From positions 310,001-374,000 of the forward strand of contig NZ_JAGGMM010000003.1 in the NCBI RefSeq assembly GCF_017875315.1: a DNA stretch of 64,000 nt. Direction: 5' to 3'. The stretch comes from Methanomicrobium sp. W14 (GTDB lineage: Archaea; Halobacteriota; Methanomicrobia; Methanomicrobiales; Methanomicrobiaceae). The notes beneath the pieces are model-generated. The model did not search any database. It was not told where the DNA came from and was given only the letters and a program-made list of their open reading frames with translations. The position numbers and the translations under genes are program-made. This document shows, one piece after another, positions 6,680-15,583 of this stretch (within the stretch, counting starts at the first letter, position 1; every line of letters starts with the position of its first letter).

Positions 6680-9187
6680 TTAGCTGAATAAAGAAGAATC
6701 TTTCTTTCCGGGCAGGTTTCTCCCTTTAAAATTATTATACAGGGATAATGCTCCCAGTTTGACACCGTCCTGGAGGACAAACATTACAAGCACATAAACC
6801 CACACGAATGCCGCCCAGAACCACCCTACAGGTGTCATGAAGACACCGTAGACTGCAATAAGTGTTGCCAGAAACTGCGTGCCAAAAACTGCTGCGAAAA
6901 GAATGGACGAAGGTCTGATGGACCAGAACGGACCACGTGTCCTTGCGGCGAAAACCGTCAGGTGACCGCCTGCCGAGAGGTTGAGGTACACAATCGTCCT
7001 TATAAAGTCCTGGTCAAGTCCGAAGACGCTTTCCCCTATAAAAAATATCCCAAGCGATCTTATTACTGCGAAGAATCCGATTGCTGTCGCAATTCCTATT
7101 ACAAACCGCATATTCCACGATTCCGGTGTATCAGACATCTTTACATTGTCGTATGCGATCGAGAGTATGGCTCCGTCATTGAGGATTGCAAGAAGGACTA
7201 TCATGATGGCGGTTACGGGATAAAAGTTGAACAGGAGAATTACCGCGGTCAGAAAGATTAAAAGAGCAAAAGTCTCGGCAATCCTGTAAATTGTATAATT
7301 CAGCATCCGCTGGAATATTTTTCTGCTCTCCTTTACGGCGTCAATTATAACTGAAAGGCCGGTTGTCATCAGGACGATATCGGCAGCAGCCCTTGCCGCA
7401 TCAGTTGCGCCTGCAACAGCTATTCCCGCATCGGCCTTTTTCAGGGCAGGAGCGTCGTTTACGCCGTCTCCGGTCATCCCGACGATATGCCCGCGTTTTT
7501 GAAGGACGTCTACGATGTGGTATTTGTGCTCGGGAAATACCTGGGCGAAGCAGTTCGTATTTTCTATCAGAGAGTCCATCTGTGCAGCTTCGTGGTATTT
7601 TGTCGTCTCAAAGACAGATGCATCCACAACCCCTGTGCCAAGACCCAGGAGCTGCCCGGTCTGCCTTGCAATAGCAGCCTGGTCGCCTGTGACCATCTTT
7701 ACGTTTATGCCCATCTCCTTTGCGGACTTTACAGTCTCTGCGGAGTCCTCCCTTAAAGGATCAAAGAGGGGGATTATTCCAAGGTATTTCCATGTCTCCA
7801 CATCACCTTCTCTTCTTGCAACGCCAAGAGACCTGTAGCCTTTTTTGGCAAAATCTTCAATGGCAGGGCTGATTACAGCGTTTAAATATTCTCCGCCACC
7901 GCACAGGGATAGAATGACCTGCGGCGCCCCCTTCGAAACCCTGAAGACCTCACCGGAAGGGGATTTGACGACAGCTTCGGAACGCTTTTTTACAGGATCA
8001 AAAGGCACGTAGTCCAGTATTTCATATGAAGAAAGAGCGAAATCTCCTCCCCCTTTGAGACTTTCAAAGACAGCAATGTCAATGGAATCATTGTCTTCAG
8101 CCCTTGAGGCAAGAGCTGCACAGAGAATTACGTCACCGGGATTTGTTTTGTCCAGGGTGAAAGGACTTCCTGCGGAAAGTTTGTTCTGCGTAAGCGTCCC
8201 GGTTTTATCGGAACATAGAACATCTATTCCTGCAAGTTCCTCTATTGCAGAAAGCCTTGTTACTATGGCCTTCTTCTTTGCAAGGGCAAAGGCTCCGATG
8301 GCCATTGTAACCGAAAGGACCGCAGGCATTGCAACGGGGACTGCTGCGACAGTCAGGACAAGGGCGAACTGGATTACCTCAAGGAAAGGGTCTCCACGGA
8401 ATACAGCTGTTACAAGAATCAGCGCTGCCAGGACAAAGGCGACGACTATCAGGAAGTTTGCAATTTTGATGACCGCCGCCTTCAGGTGGCTTTTCGCCCC
8501 GGCTCCCTCCACAAGTTCGGCTGTTTTTCCATAGTATGTGGCTGCTCCTGTTTTGAATACAACTGCGTCGGTTTCACCGCTTTTTATTACTGATCCCGAG
8601 TATACAAGGTCACCTTTTTTCTTTTCAACAGGAAGGGACTCACCCGTGAGGGATGACTGGTCAACTTCAACCGGACTGTCGCCGAGAAGATAGGAGTCGG
8701 CAGGGACAATGTCTCCGATTCTGATTCGTATCATATCACCGGGGACTATTTCACGCGAAAAAACGACAGTCCATTTTCCGTCCCTTTTGACCTTCGCCTT
8801 TACCGAAAGCCTGCTTTTAAGAGCTTCGATGACATTTCCCGCCTGGTACTCCTCACGGAAGCCTACAAAGGCGTTCATCAGAAGAAGAGCAATTATCACA
8901 AAAAAATCTTCCCAGTGGCTGAGAATCGCCGACAATATTGCGGCAATTTCAATCATATAGGGTATAGGGCCCCTGAAATAGGATACGAACTTCAAAAATG
9001 CACTCTCTTTTTTTTCGGCTATTTCATTATACCCGTATTTTGAAATTCTCTCTTTTGCTTCGTCTGAATCAAGACCCCCGGGTCCGAATCCCAGATCTTT
9101 TTTAAGTGCCTCAAAGTCAGTTTTGCCGGCATCAGTCACAGGACTGCCCTTCATTTTTTCTGTATCCGATTTCACAAAGACCACCAC
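6680..9187 (-). CDS. Plasma-membrane-type proton-translocating P-type ATPase (P3A)
   Basis: 835 residues from a GTG; an ATG at 9154 is an alternative start and neither has a clear ribosome site. The order is N-terminal cytoplasmic segment, TM pair, A-domain with SSLTGESLPV, TM pair with VPVAMPAVLSV (the PVAMP motif of H+-ATPases), P-domain DKTGTLTQNKL near residue 330, KGAPQVIL nucleotide-binding segment, VTGDQAAIARQ, MTGDGVNDAPALKKADAGIAV, then about six C-terminal TM helices. The family pumps H+ outward using ATP. It lacks the long C-terminal regulatory tail of fungal enzymes. It is encoded alone, downstream of no visible operon partner. Confidence 0.92.
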   Translation of the reverse strand: MVVFVKSDTEKMKGSPVTDAGKTDFEALKKDLGFGPGGLDSDEAKERISKYGYNEIAEKKESAFLKFVSYFRGPIPYMIEIAAILSAILSHWEDFFVIIALLLMNAFVGFREEYQAGNVIEALKSRLSVKAKVKRDGKWTVVFSREIVPGDMIRIRIGDIVPADSYLLGDSPVEVDQSSLTGESLPVEKKKGDLVYSGSVIKSGETDAVVFKTGAATYYGKTAELVEGAGAKSHLKAAVIKIANFLIVVAFVLAALILVTAVFRGDPFLEVIQFALVLTVAAVPVAMPAVLSVTMAIGAFALAKKKAIVTRLSAIEELAGIDVLCSDKTGTLTQNKLSAGSPFTLDKTNPGDVILCAALASRAEDNDSIDIAVFESLKGGGDFALSSYEILDYVPFDPVKKRSEAVVKSPSGEVFRVSKGAPQVILSLCGGGEYLNAVISPAIEDFAKKGYRSLGVARREGDVETWKYLGIIPLFDPLREDSAETVKSAKEMGINVKMVTGDQAAIARQTGQLLGLGTGVVDASVFETTKYHEAAQMDSLIENTNCFAQVFPEHKYHIVDVLQKRGHIVGMTGDGVNDAPALKKADAGIAVAGATDAARAAADIVLMTTGLSVIIDAVKESRKIFQRMLNYTIYRIAETFALLIFLTAVILLFNFYPVTAIMIVLLAILNDGAILSIAYDNVKMSDTPESWNMRFVIGIATAIGFFAVIRSLGIFFIGESVFGLDQDFIRTIVYLNLSAGGHLTVFAARTRGPFWSIRPSSILFAAVFGTQFLATLIAVYGVFMTPVGWFWAAFVWVYVLVMFVLQDGVKLGALSLYNNFKGRNLPGKKDSSLFS

Positions 9188-9450
9188 GGGTTTAAGCCTG
9201 ACTCAGTATGCCCGATTTATTGTGATACAGGTTTACATTGGGAAACTGTAGAATATATCTTTTATCCGCATATAAGCCCTCCAAAAAAAATATCCTAAAC
9301 CATATTATAATTTTTTTACAGACAAAAAATACATGAATACTCTCATTAAAATAACATCATGAATAATATTTGTTATTAACTTTTTTGATAAATATAATAT
9401 GATATGCAGCGATATGTTTATGATTGATATGCGGTTATGATAACTATGTT

Positions 9451-10002
9451 ATGTCACCGTCTTCAGTAAAAACGGTACGTGACCTAATATTCTGGCAGTA
9501 TGCAAAAGTATTGGCTAAATCTGCGGGATTGGAGGGGCAACGTGGATTTGAGATGAGCAGATTTTTTATGCTTCGCAGCGGAAAAATAATCTGGTCTTCC
9601 AACATTGATGAATGGCTGCATGAGCATGAAAAACCCGATGAATGCATATTATGCGGGGCAAAAATTGCGCTTAAGTCTGACTACATTTTTAACTTCAGTT
9701 CCCATGATTTATGTTGCGATGAAAACAGGGTCTGCATATGCGAAAGATGCAGCGGAAAAATGGCTCATAAAAAACTTTATGAGTGGAACTACAATGAACA
9801 CGGCAACGGGATTCCACAGAGAGCCGAGGGCAGATACTTAAAGCTTTTATACGGTCTCCATGAACATGCCGGAACACTTGACGCAACTGAAAATGATCTT
9901 GGAAATATCCTGTGCCCGGAGTGTTCGCTTAAACGTCTCTGCGGCAATACCGGTAATACAGGAAAAATGACCGTCTTTTGCCTTGAAGGAATATTCAGCT
10001 GA
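9451..10002 (+). CDS. HNH-like zinc protein with a degenerate nuclease centre
   Basis: 183 residues from MSPSSVKTVRDLIFWQYAK; a TTG at 9424 is an alternative start. The protein has a conserved N-terminal helix pair, then CILCGAK ... CICERCSGKMAHKKLYEW, then CPECSLKRLC and a C-terminal VFCLEGIF. From memory, archaeal relatives of this layout have an HNH core between the two CxxC pairs, with His-Ile-x-Pro and an Asn after the second pair. Here that part reads DYIFNFSSHD and CERCSGK, so the metal/catalytic His and Asn appear lost. It may be a zinc-structured DNA-binding relic. The ORF stands alone in AT-rich flanks. Confidence 0.6.
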   Translation: MSPSSVKTVRDLIFWQYAKVLAKSAGLEGQRGFEMSRFFMLRSGKIIWSSNIDEWLHEHEKPDECILCGAKIALKSDYIFNFSSHDLCCDENRVCICERCSGKMAHKKLYEWNYNEHGNGIPQRAEGRYLKLLYGLHEHAGTLDATENDLGNILCPECSLKRLCGNTGNTGKMTVFCLEGIFS

Positions 10003-10157
10003 AAAATTCCTGAGAATTTCAAGAATATCCTTTTTATCCTTAAGATATTTCATAAAGGCATTTTACAATTCATTGAAAGTTTCCCGGCAAAAAAGAGATA
10101 GTACTGAAAATTTCTCATTCACCTGACGGCTGTAACACCGGGAAATGCCAATTCACT

Positions 10158-10643
10158 TCACTCGCTTTCTCCTGCATGAACGACAGACTCTGAAATCCTT
10201 TCGATGTTTTCATCCTTTAGAACGTCGTTTTTGTCAAGAACAAATTCAGCAAAGACAGTTACGTGCTTTTCCGAGAGGGCGTCGGTAAGATATTTTGTCG
10301 TATCCTTTGCACTTCCCCCGCATGTAGCAAATATAACGGCCCTTTTTCCAGCGCAACCGGTTAAACCCTTTACCGCCGCGTTTATAGCAGGTGTGGGGCG
10401 GAATGCCCATACAGGCGTCCCTATAACGATGATGTCATAACCGGAAACTTCAATCGTTTCAGGCGTTATTTTATCAGCTTCACCTTTTCTTGCCCGGTAT
10501 GTCCCGACAGTGTACGCGGTCAGCTTTGAATACGAATCAACGGGTTTTACTTCAATTAAATCCCCTTCCAAAGCCTTATTCACTTTTTCCGCAACACCCC
10601 TGGTAACTCCTGAAAAGGAGTGATATATTACTGCTGCTTTCAT
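10158..10643 (-). CDS. Flavodoxin-domain protein
   Basis: 161 residues from MKAAVIYHSFSGVTRGVAEK, whose YHSFSGVT segment is the FMN phosphate-binding loop of flavodoxins. GYDIIVIGTPVWAFRPTP and FATCGGS are the other two FMN-contact loops. No Fe-S cysteines are present. An upstream in-frame start at 10661 was rejected because it adds residues before the first beta strand. The role is probably electron transfer or FMN-dependent reduction; the partner is unknown. It stands alone, divergent from the unknown gene at 10773. Confidence 0.85.
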   Translation of the reverse strand: MKAAVIYHSFSGVTRGVAEKVNKALEGDLIEVKPVDSYSKLTAYTVGTYRARKGEADKITPETIEVSGYDIIVIGTPVWAFRPTPAINAAVKGLTGCAGKRAVIFATCGGSAKDTTKYLTDALSEKHVTVFAEFVLDKNDVLKDENIERISESVVHAGESE

Positions 10644-10772
10644 AATCTCTGATCTGTTCAACAGGTTAAAATATTATGCATCAAAGCGGAAAGCAAAAGA
10701 AAATTTTCCGGCAAAGATTATTATTCTGACAGATGAAGTAAACTGTTTAATCCTGAAAAGGGGGGGAACAAA

Positions 10773-12032
10773 ATTACAGAAAATTCCGGTGAAAAAAAAG
10801 AAAATGATTCCGGGGCGAATAACCAGGAAGAACTGGTAGAAAAAATAAAAACTCTCAGTGAAACACTTGCAGAGGTCTCGAAAAATTCACAGACAAAACC
10901 TCTGGAAGGAAAAACAGATACGGACGATACTTCAGGCTACATTTCAGCGATTGTAGCATACCGTGCCCTGGACAAAATATCATCCGAAATTGCGAAAAAA
11001 ATACACGAATCAGACGGTCTTCCCAAAGATTCAAAGATTCTCATAGTGGACGGCCTAAACTATGCCTCCGGCGACGCTTCCTTAATCGAAGTCACAGAAA
11101 AATTAGGGTTTCTGAAAGACCTGGTTGAGAAACAGGCAGAAATCAACGAAAAACTGCTTAATAGTCTAAAAAAACCAAAAAAAGAGGGTGTATTCACCGG
11201 TTTTGAAAAGGCCAGAATATCTGAAACAAAATTCATGACAGCAGGAATTGCGGGATTAGGGGCTGTAATGGGCATCATTCCCGCAATACCCGGACTCCTC
11301 GCAACGGCTTCCGACATCGCGGGGTATTTCAGGACCGACTACACAATCAAAGGCAAAGAAATTTCACTGGACAAAGAGGCGCTCATGTCATCGGTCGCAG
11401 GACACCTGGGGTCTTACGGCATGACTTCCTATATACAAAACTTCTATTCACTTTATGACTCCGTTAAAGGTTCACAGGTCCTGAAAAACTACACTGAAAT
11501 CCAGAAGATGCTTATGGATTTGTCCGAAAAAAAGACAAAACTCGAGTATTACTCAGGGTCGGACGCGGAAAAAGAAAACTCCAAAACCAAAGGCAAAAAG
11601 GGGACCGAAGAGGATACGGGCAAAGACTCAGGCGAAGACCCGGCTCAGAAGACAATAAGGACTGCAATCAAAAATTCGGATACGATTATAAACGAGAGTA
11701 AAACAATAATTCAGGAAATTTCAGCCGCAGCAGATGCGGATAAAACTTCAAAGCTTATGAAAGCCCTTTTGAGGGAGAAGGAAGAGCTTTTTGGAATAAC
11801 GCATATACTCTGCGTGAACGTCGCCCAAAGCGGCGGGGAAATCATCACAAAAAAGAAGCTTCTCGGGAGAACCGACAATATGGGCTGCACCGGCGGAGCT
11901 GCGGTCTCATACATTCTTGCAGAAAAGACAGGGAAGATAGTATCATCCGGTATCGTTTCCGCCATGTTCACCCTTGACTTCAGCCTTTCCGGAAGACCGG
12001 AGACAAAACTGCGGGAGATAAATCTCTGCTGA
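10773..12032 (+). CDS. Unrecognised 419-residue protein, probably starting at a non-canonical codon
   Basis: I do not recognise this family. The frame is open from 10737, and translation looks protein-like (charged, Lys/Glu/Ser-rich) from about 10773, yet the first ATG/GTG/TTG is GTG at 11046, which has no ribosome site. Seven G (10760-10766) sit at ribosome-site distance before ATT (10773), the start suggested here. Regions: charged N-terminus (1-60), a possible folded part with YISAIVAYRALDKI, a hydrophobic pair around TAGIAGLGAVMGIIPAIPG (a membrane hairpin), a charged linker rich in Lys and Glu, and a C-terminal domain with ITHILCVNVAQ and GGAAVSYILAE. It converges on the XRE gene at 12044. 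Confidence 0.6.
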   Translation: MTENSGEKKENDSGANNQEELVEKIKTLSETLAEVSKNSQTKPLEGKTDTDDTSGYISAIVAYRALDKISSEIAKKIHESDGLPKDSKILIVDGLNYASGDASLIEVTEKLGFLKDLVEKQAEINEKLLNSLKKPKKEGVFTGFEKARISETKFMTAGIAGLGAVMGIIPAIPGLLATASDIAGYFRTDYTIKGKEISLDKEALMSSVAGHLGSYGMTSYIQNFYSLYDSVKGSQVLKNYTEIQKMLMDLSEKKTKLEYYSGSDAEKENSKTKGKKGTEEDTGKDSGEDPAQKTIRTAIKNSDTIINESKTIIQEISAAADADKTSKLMKALLREKEELFGITHILCVNVAQSGGEIITKKKLLGRTDNMGCTGGAAVSYILAEKTGKIVSSGIVSAMFTLDFSLSGRPETKLREINLC

Positions 12033-12043
12033 AAAAAAAGAGT

Positions 12044-12250
12044 TTACAGGAGGTCTTCTTCACTGAAGATAAAGACCTCCTCTATCGGGCAGTGAAATAT
12101 CACCGCCAGTTTATGTGCCAGGAGAACGGAAGGGTTGTACTGCCCCTTTTCAAGCGAGATTATGGTCCTTGAGGAGACATCCGCCATCTCCGCGAGCTGT
12201 AGCTGTGTCATTGACCTCTCCGTCCGAAGCTCTCTGATGCGGTTGTCCAT
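12044..12250 (-). CDS. Small XRE-family HTH regulator
   Basis: 68 residues consisting almost entirely of one helix-turn-helix: IRELRTERSMTQLQLAEMADVSSRTIISLEKGQYNPSVLLAHKLA split over the usual five helices, ending in PIEEVFIF. Such mini-XRE proteins typically sit beside a small membrane protein in archaea and bacteria, and here the ATG follows the stop of the 12251-12817 gene directly. The natural target is the 32-bp palindrome at 12825-12856 in front of the operon, making autoregulation likely. Confidence 0.87.
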   Translation of the reverse strand: MDNRIRELRTERSMTQLQLAEMADVSSRTIISLEKGQYNPSVLLAHKLAVIFHCPIEEVFIFSEEDLL

Positions 12251-12817
12251 TCACATCCTCTTTTCGTAGTAGACTATTGAGCCGACGATAAGCAAAAAAT
12301 CCATTAAAATAAGGAGTGCAAGTGAAATCGTGATATAAAGGTCAAGGTCCATCAGTGCCGAGGCGACTGCGAGAAAACTCAGGACATAAAGTGTAATATG
12401 AGACGCATTCCACCCGGCCTTCTCTCTTATGCGGACGTTTCTTTCATCGTTCTCCTCCCGCTGCGAAACTTTTATTGTTTCCGGTGTCTCTACCGCCTTA
12501 GTGACATATTTTCCAACGAGGTTTCCGATACCAAGAACCGCAAGAGCCGCACCGACACCGATTAGGACACCACCCGACTGGCTGCTTTCCGCAATCCCGG
12601 CTTTTGACAGAACCATAAGGGCGACACCGGTAACTGTTGCCGCAGTCCATGCCAAAATGGCATATCCAAATTTTTTGGAGTTCCTGGTATTTTTGAAGTT
12701 CCCGGAGTTTTCGGATTTTTTATTGTTATTGGTCACTTCAGCCTTTTCAGTGCTTTCAGCTTTTTCATTGCCGCTGCCACTGTCTTTGCCGTTTTCATTG
12801 CCAGTGTTCATCATCAT
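12251..12817 (-). CDS. Four-helix membrane protein, DUF2178-like, partner of the XRE regulator
   Basis: 188 residues. The first ~55 are hydrophilic and low complexity (Lys, Asn, Glu and Ser repeats). Two TM helices follow (YAILAWTAATVTGVALMVL and GGVLIGVGAALAVLGIGNLV), then a conserved cytoplasmic segment REENDERNVRIREKAGWN, then two more helices ending in VYYEKRM. The NDERNxxIxxKA motif is what I associate with DUF2178-type proteins that travel with mini-XRE regulators. Function is unknown; a membrane sensor or anti-regulator is a guess from context. It is the first gene of the two-gene operon. Confidence 0.75.
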   Translation of the reverse strand: MMMNTGNENGKDSGSGNEKAESTEKAEVTNNNKKSENSGNFKNTRNSKKFGYAILAWTAATVTGVALMVLSKAGIAESSQSGGVLIGVGAALAVLGIGNLVGKYVTKAVETPETIKVSQREENDERNVRIREKAGWNASHITLYVLSFLAVASALMDLDLYITISLALLILMDFLLIVGSIVYYEKRM

Positions 12818-12824
12818 AATTAAT

Positions 12825-12856
12825 GTGAAGTTTATTTCATATGAAGTTTACTTCAC
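12825..12856. promoter_or_regulatory. 32-bp nested palindrome, putative autoregulatory operator
   Basis: Outer arms GTGAAGT (12825-12831) and ACTTCAC (12850-12856) and the inner palindrome TTCATATGAA (12836-12845) share one centre at 12840.5. It lies eight bases upstream of the membrane-protein ATG, with AT-rich TATA-like sequence on the far side (12862-12890). This is what a dimeric XRE repressor site would look like. Confidence 0.6.
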
Positions 12857-12925
12857 ATACTATTTTACCATTTATTTAATTATATCATTAATCTCAAAAA
12901 TTACAAAATCATACAAATAAAAAAA

Positions 12926-13318
12926 TCAAAAAGATAAGCATAAACTATCTTTTAGATATTGAAATGATTGCGGAGGATTGAAACTGGAATCCATTTCCCA
13001 TGGATCAATAGGGGTGTCAAAAGTAACCATGTCATCAATACTTATTGCAAATCCATTATTTTTACCCTTGAAATAGGAAAAAAATTCATCCTCATTAATT
13101 CCTGAAAACTCCTGTAACTGACTCCAGAGATTTTTAGGATGATCCTCAATAATTTGCCCTACATGGAATTTTCCAACAATTTTTTTTACGGGAAAAGAAG
13201 AGTAGGTATACACTTCTCCAACAGTTTCTTTAAACCCTACTTTTCTAAACTCATATCTTTTTTTTCCAGAGATTATTTTTTCAACATACCTCGGTTTAAT
13301 GGATAATAAAACGTTCAT
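12926..13318 (-). CDS. ASCH/PUA-like domain protein
   Basis: 130 residues from MNVLLSIKPRYVEKIISGKK (GTG at 13327 is an alternative start). The opening LLSIKPRYVEKIISGKKRYEFRK is the signature of ASCH-type PUA-like domains: a beta strand, the KP..V..I..G.K loop and the E-R pair. ASCH folds bind RNA or modified nucleotides. It overlaps the end of the preceding gene by 23 bases and shares its AT-rich composition, so the two are one unit. Related EVE and ASCH proteins often sit near toxin or restriction genes, which fits the PIN partner. Confidence 0.75.
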   Translation of the reverse strand: MNVLLSIKPRYVEKIISGKKRYEFRKVGFKETVGEVYTYSSFPVKKIVGKFHVGQIIEDHPKNLWSQLQEFSGINEDEFFSYFKGKNNGFAISIDDMVTFDTPIDPWEMDSSFNPPQSFQYLKDSLCLSF

Positions 13319-14805
13319 TGATTTCACCCAACTTGATTAACTTTTCATATTTTTGATGGGATATTTGAATAATTGACTGCGGGCATCCTGAAAGTATACC
13401 AGAATCCATTAAGCTATCAAATTTTATTTCCTTTATATAAAAATGATGTCTAAATATTATTATAGCCAATGGCTTTTTCATTTTTTGTATTTCTTCGGAT
13501 GTATATACGCTTCTTTTTCCTATTTTTTTAGAAATTTCACCTATATCTGAAATATCATGATAAAAAAATTCCACGACACCCAACGATGTAATAGATTTTT
13601 TATCATGAGAACGGTAAAAGAAGATAATATCTCCAGAACTTATTTTTTTTATTTTACTACGAGTCAGATAAACTTTTTTTATAGTATTTCCCTCAATCGC
13701 AAATTCTCCAAAATGTTCATTTAAACTGGTCTGTCGACATTTATATCCACTAAACAACCTATCATGATAGATTGGGATAATTGGAATAATATATTTATTA
13801 AATTTCTTTTTATCACAAAAACTTGGAAAAAACATGGCAGATAATTTCTGAGGGTCTAATCCTGAAATATCACAATTCTCAGAAGTCAGATGTTTTAAGA
13901 AAACATCCTCTTTTTTCCCATTTTTCTCAATAATTCCTGCAGAATAAAAACCGTAATCATGAATCAAATCCACAAGTCGATCATTTTCTTCGGTAAAATG
14001 GGTTAGGTACATTTCAAAAATATCGTTTTTTAGTGCTTCATCTATTGCTACTCTAAGTAGCAGTTCCCCAATTTTATAACCAACGTGATCAACGATCAAC
14101 GTTGAAATTTTTAGCCTTTTCTTTTTTGGAAGGGGTTTCAATGTTGGAATGAATTCATCTTCAATTTTACAGATTAGAAATAGCACCAAGACTTCCATCA
14201 GACCTTTCATGATAGTAGCATTTTCTGTTTTCTCTGGATTTTGCCTTAAACCATTCATCAAATCCCTGATATGATTTTCTAAGAGAATCAAAAATATGGT
14301 CCTGGATATTTATATTATACAGATAATCAGTTTTTAAAGCAGGTGGAGTATGTATCTTTAGTTTAGACGGGAGATAATTTTTAAAATAATCCAAAGCTTC
14401 AGAAATTAAAAATACTCTGTCTGAAATTCCGACTTTTTCTGCCTGTTTAAGCATTCCTTTATCTTCGGTAATTAAAAAATTCGCCGCATCTCTATAAATC
14501 GAATATAAAATTTCACGATCAATACGATCATGTGAATTTTTTGGACTACCAAACAATTTATTAAATTCTAAATCTACAGAGGAATCAGGAAAATTTTGAA
14601 GAAGGGAATAACTACGAATCTTTGAAATATTTACTTTTTTCCGAGTTAAATTAGCATCATTATTCAATTCAGATATAGAAAGCGGATGAACAATTAATTC
14701 TGATTTCAATTCATTCAGTAGTTGAAACAATTCCTGAAGATCTTTCTCAACAATACGATATTCTTCCCGATAAATGAAAATATTTGTATCCAATAAAATT
14801 CTCAT
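13296..14805 (-). pseudogene. PIN - GNAT acetyltransferase - EVE-like fusion, broken by a frameshift near 14170
   Basis: Two overlapping frames make one protein. The first (from MRILLDTNIFIYREE) is a PIN ribonuclease domain with acidic residues in LLDTNIF, LSISELN, HDRIDREIL and ITEDKG; it ends ...GSLGAISNL-stop. The second frame resumes with KIEDEFIPTLKPLPKKKRLKISTLIVDHVGYKIGELLL, a GNAT acetyltransferase core, followed by YLTHF and a C-terminal EVE/PUA-like part (about residues 180-330 of that frame). One extra base within TGTAAAATTG (about 14166-14176) would join them. The start at 14805 replaces an upstream ATG that would add a non-PIN leader. Composition is visibly more AT-rich than the flanks, suggesting transfer. 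It may be a sequence error, recent decay or a split gene. Confidence 0.75.
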
Positions 14806-14917
14806 GAAACAATCCCATGTGAATCTTATTAGAAATATAAAAGATATATTTTTCGAGATGTCTTTATTTGAAAGATCAATCAATATCTAAAATCCCAATT
14901 TTAAAATCAGGCAAAAC

Positions 14918-15583
14918 TCACCGGTAAAGTTCTCTCTCTCCGACAACCCTCAGAACCTCTCTGGCGTCCTCCTCCTTCTGGGAGAAAGGGTGCTCTCTTA
15001 GAAATCCCGTAAGTTTTTCGAAAGACTCTCCTGAAATTGCCTCAGAAAGTCTTGCATCCTTCAAAACCCGCCTGTAAGTCCTGTTCGGGTAGTATATTTC
15101 AGATGCGGCATCAATGAGGACGTCACGCTCAAAACCCGTGATAATGCCAAAACGGACCGCCCTTTCAAAGTTAATCCTCATATCGACAAGTGCATCCGAA
15201 ACGGCCTCGTTTGTAAACGGGTCGCATGAAAGTGCGACCTCGTCGTCGGACTCTATGACCCCGTCACGGTACATCTCAAAAATCCTTCCTACACCCACCA
15301 TCCCGAAAGCCTCAAGCTCGCAGGCACGGAGTGCACCCATCGAAGATGCACCGTACACGGAAATCTTTGACTTTAAGACCGCCATAATCTCCCGGTGACC
15401 GACAGAACAGTCCTGGAAGAAAAGACCGTCGATAATACAGACGGCCCTCGGTCTTTTTTCTATAGCCTCCGCCAGGTCTCCCCTTCTTACCGGCGGACGG
15501 TATTCCGCGACTGAAGGCGGAAGAATCCTCTCAGCCTTGTCTTTTGGAAGACTTGGCCCCAGATAAACGATTACGTCTCGCAT
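14918..15583 (-). CDS. tfuA: TfuA, partner of the YcaO thioamidation enzyme
   Basis: 221 residues from MRDVIVYLGPSLPKDKAERI; the longer ORF to 15649 only reads YcaO coding sequence in another frame. Conserved TfuA landmarks are YLGPSL, IIDGLFFQ, VYGASSMGALRACEL and a GRIFEMYRDGVIESDDEVAL segment. In methanogens TfuA acts with YcaO to convert the McrA glycine to thioglycine, apparently by providing or handling sulfide. It overlaps the YcaO gene by 53 bases, so the two are translationally linked at the end of the moeB-moaD-moaE-ycaO-tfuA transcript. Confidence 0.9.
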   Translation of the reverse strand: MRDVIVYLGPSLPKDKAERILPPSVAEYRPPVRRGDLAEAIEKRPRAVCIIDGLFFQDCSVGHREIMAVLKSKISVYGASSMGALRACELEAFGMVGVGRIFEMYRDGVIESDDEVALSCDPFTNEAVSDALVDMRINFERAVRFGIITGFERDVLIDAASEIYYPNRTYRRVLKDARLSEAISGESFEKLTGFLREHPFSQKEEDAREVLRVVGERELYR

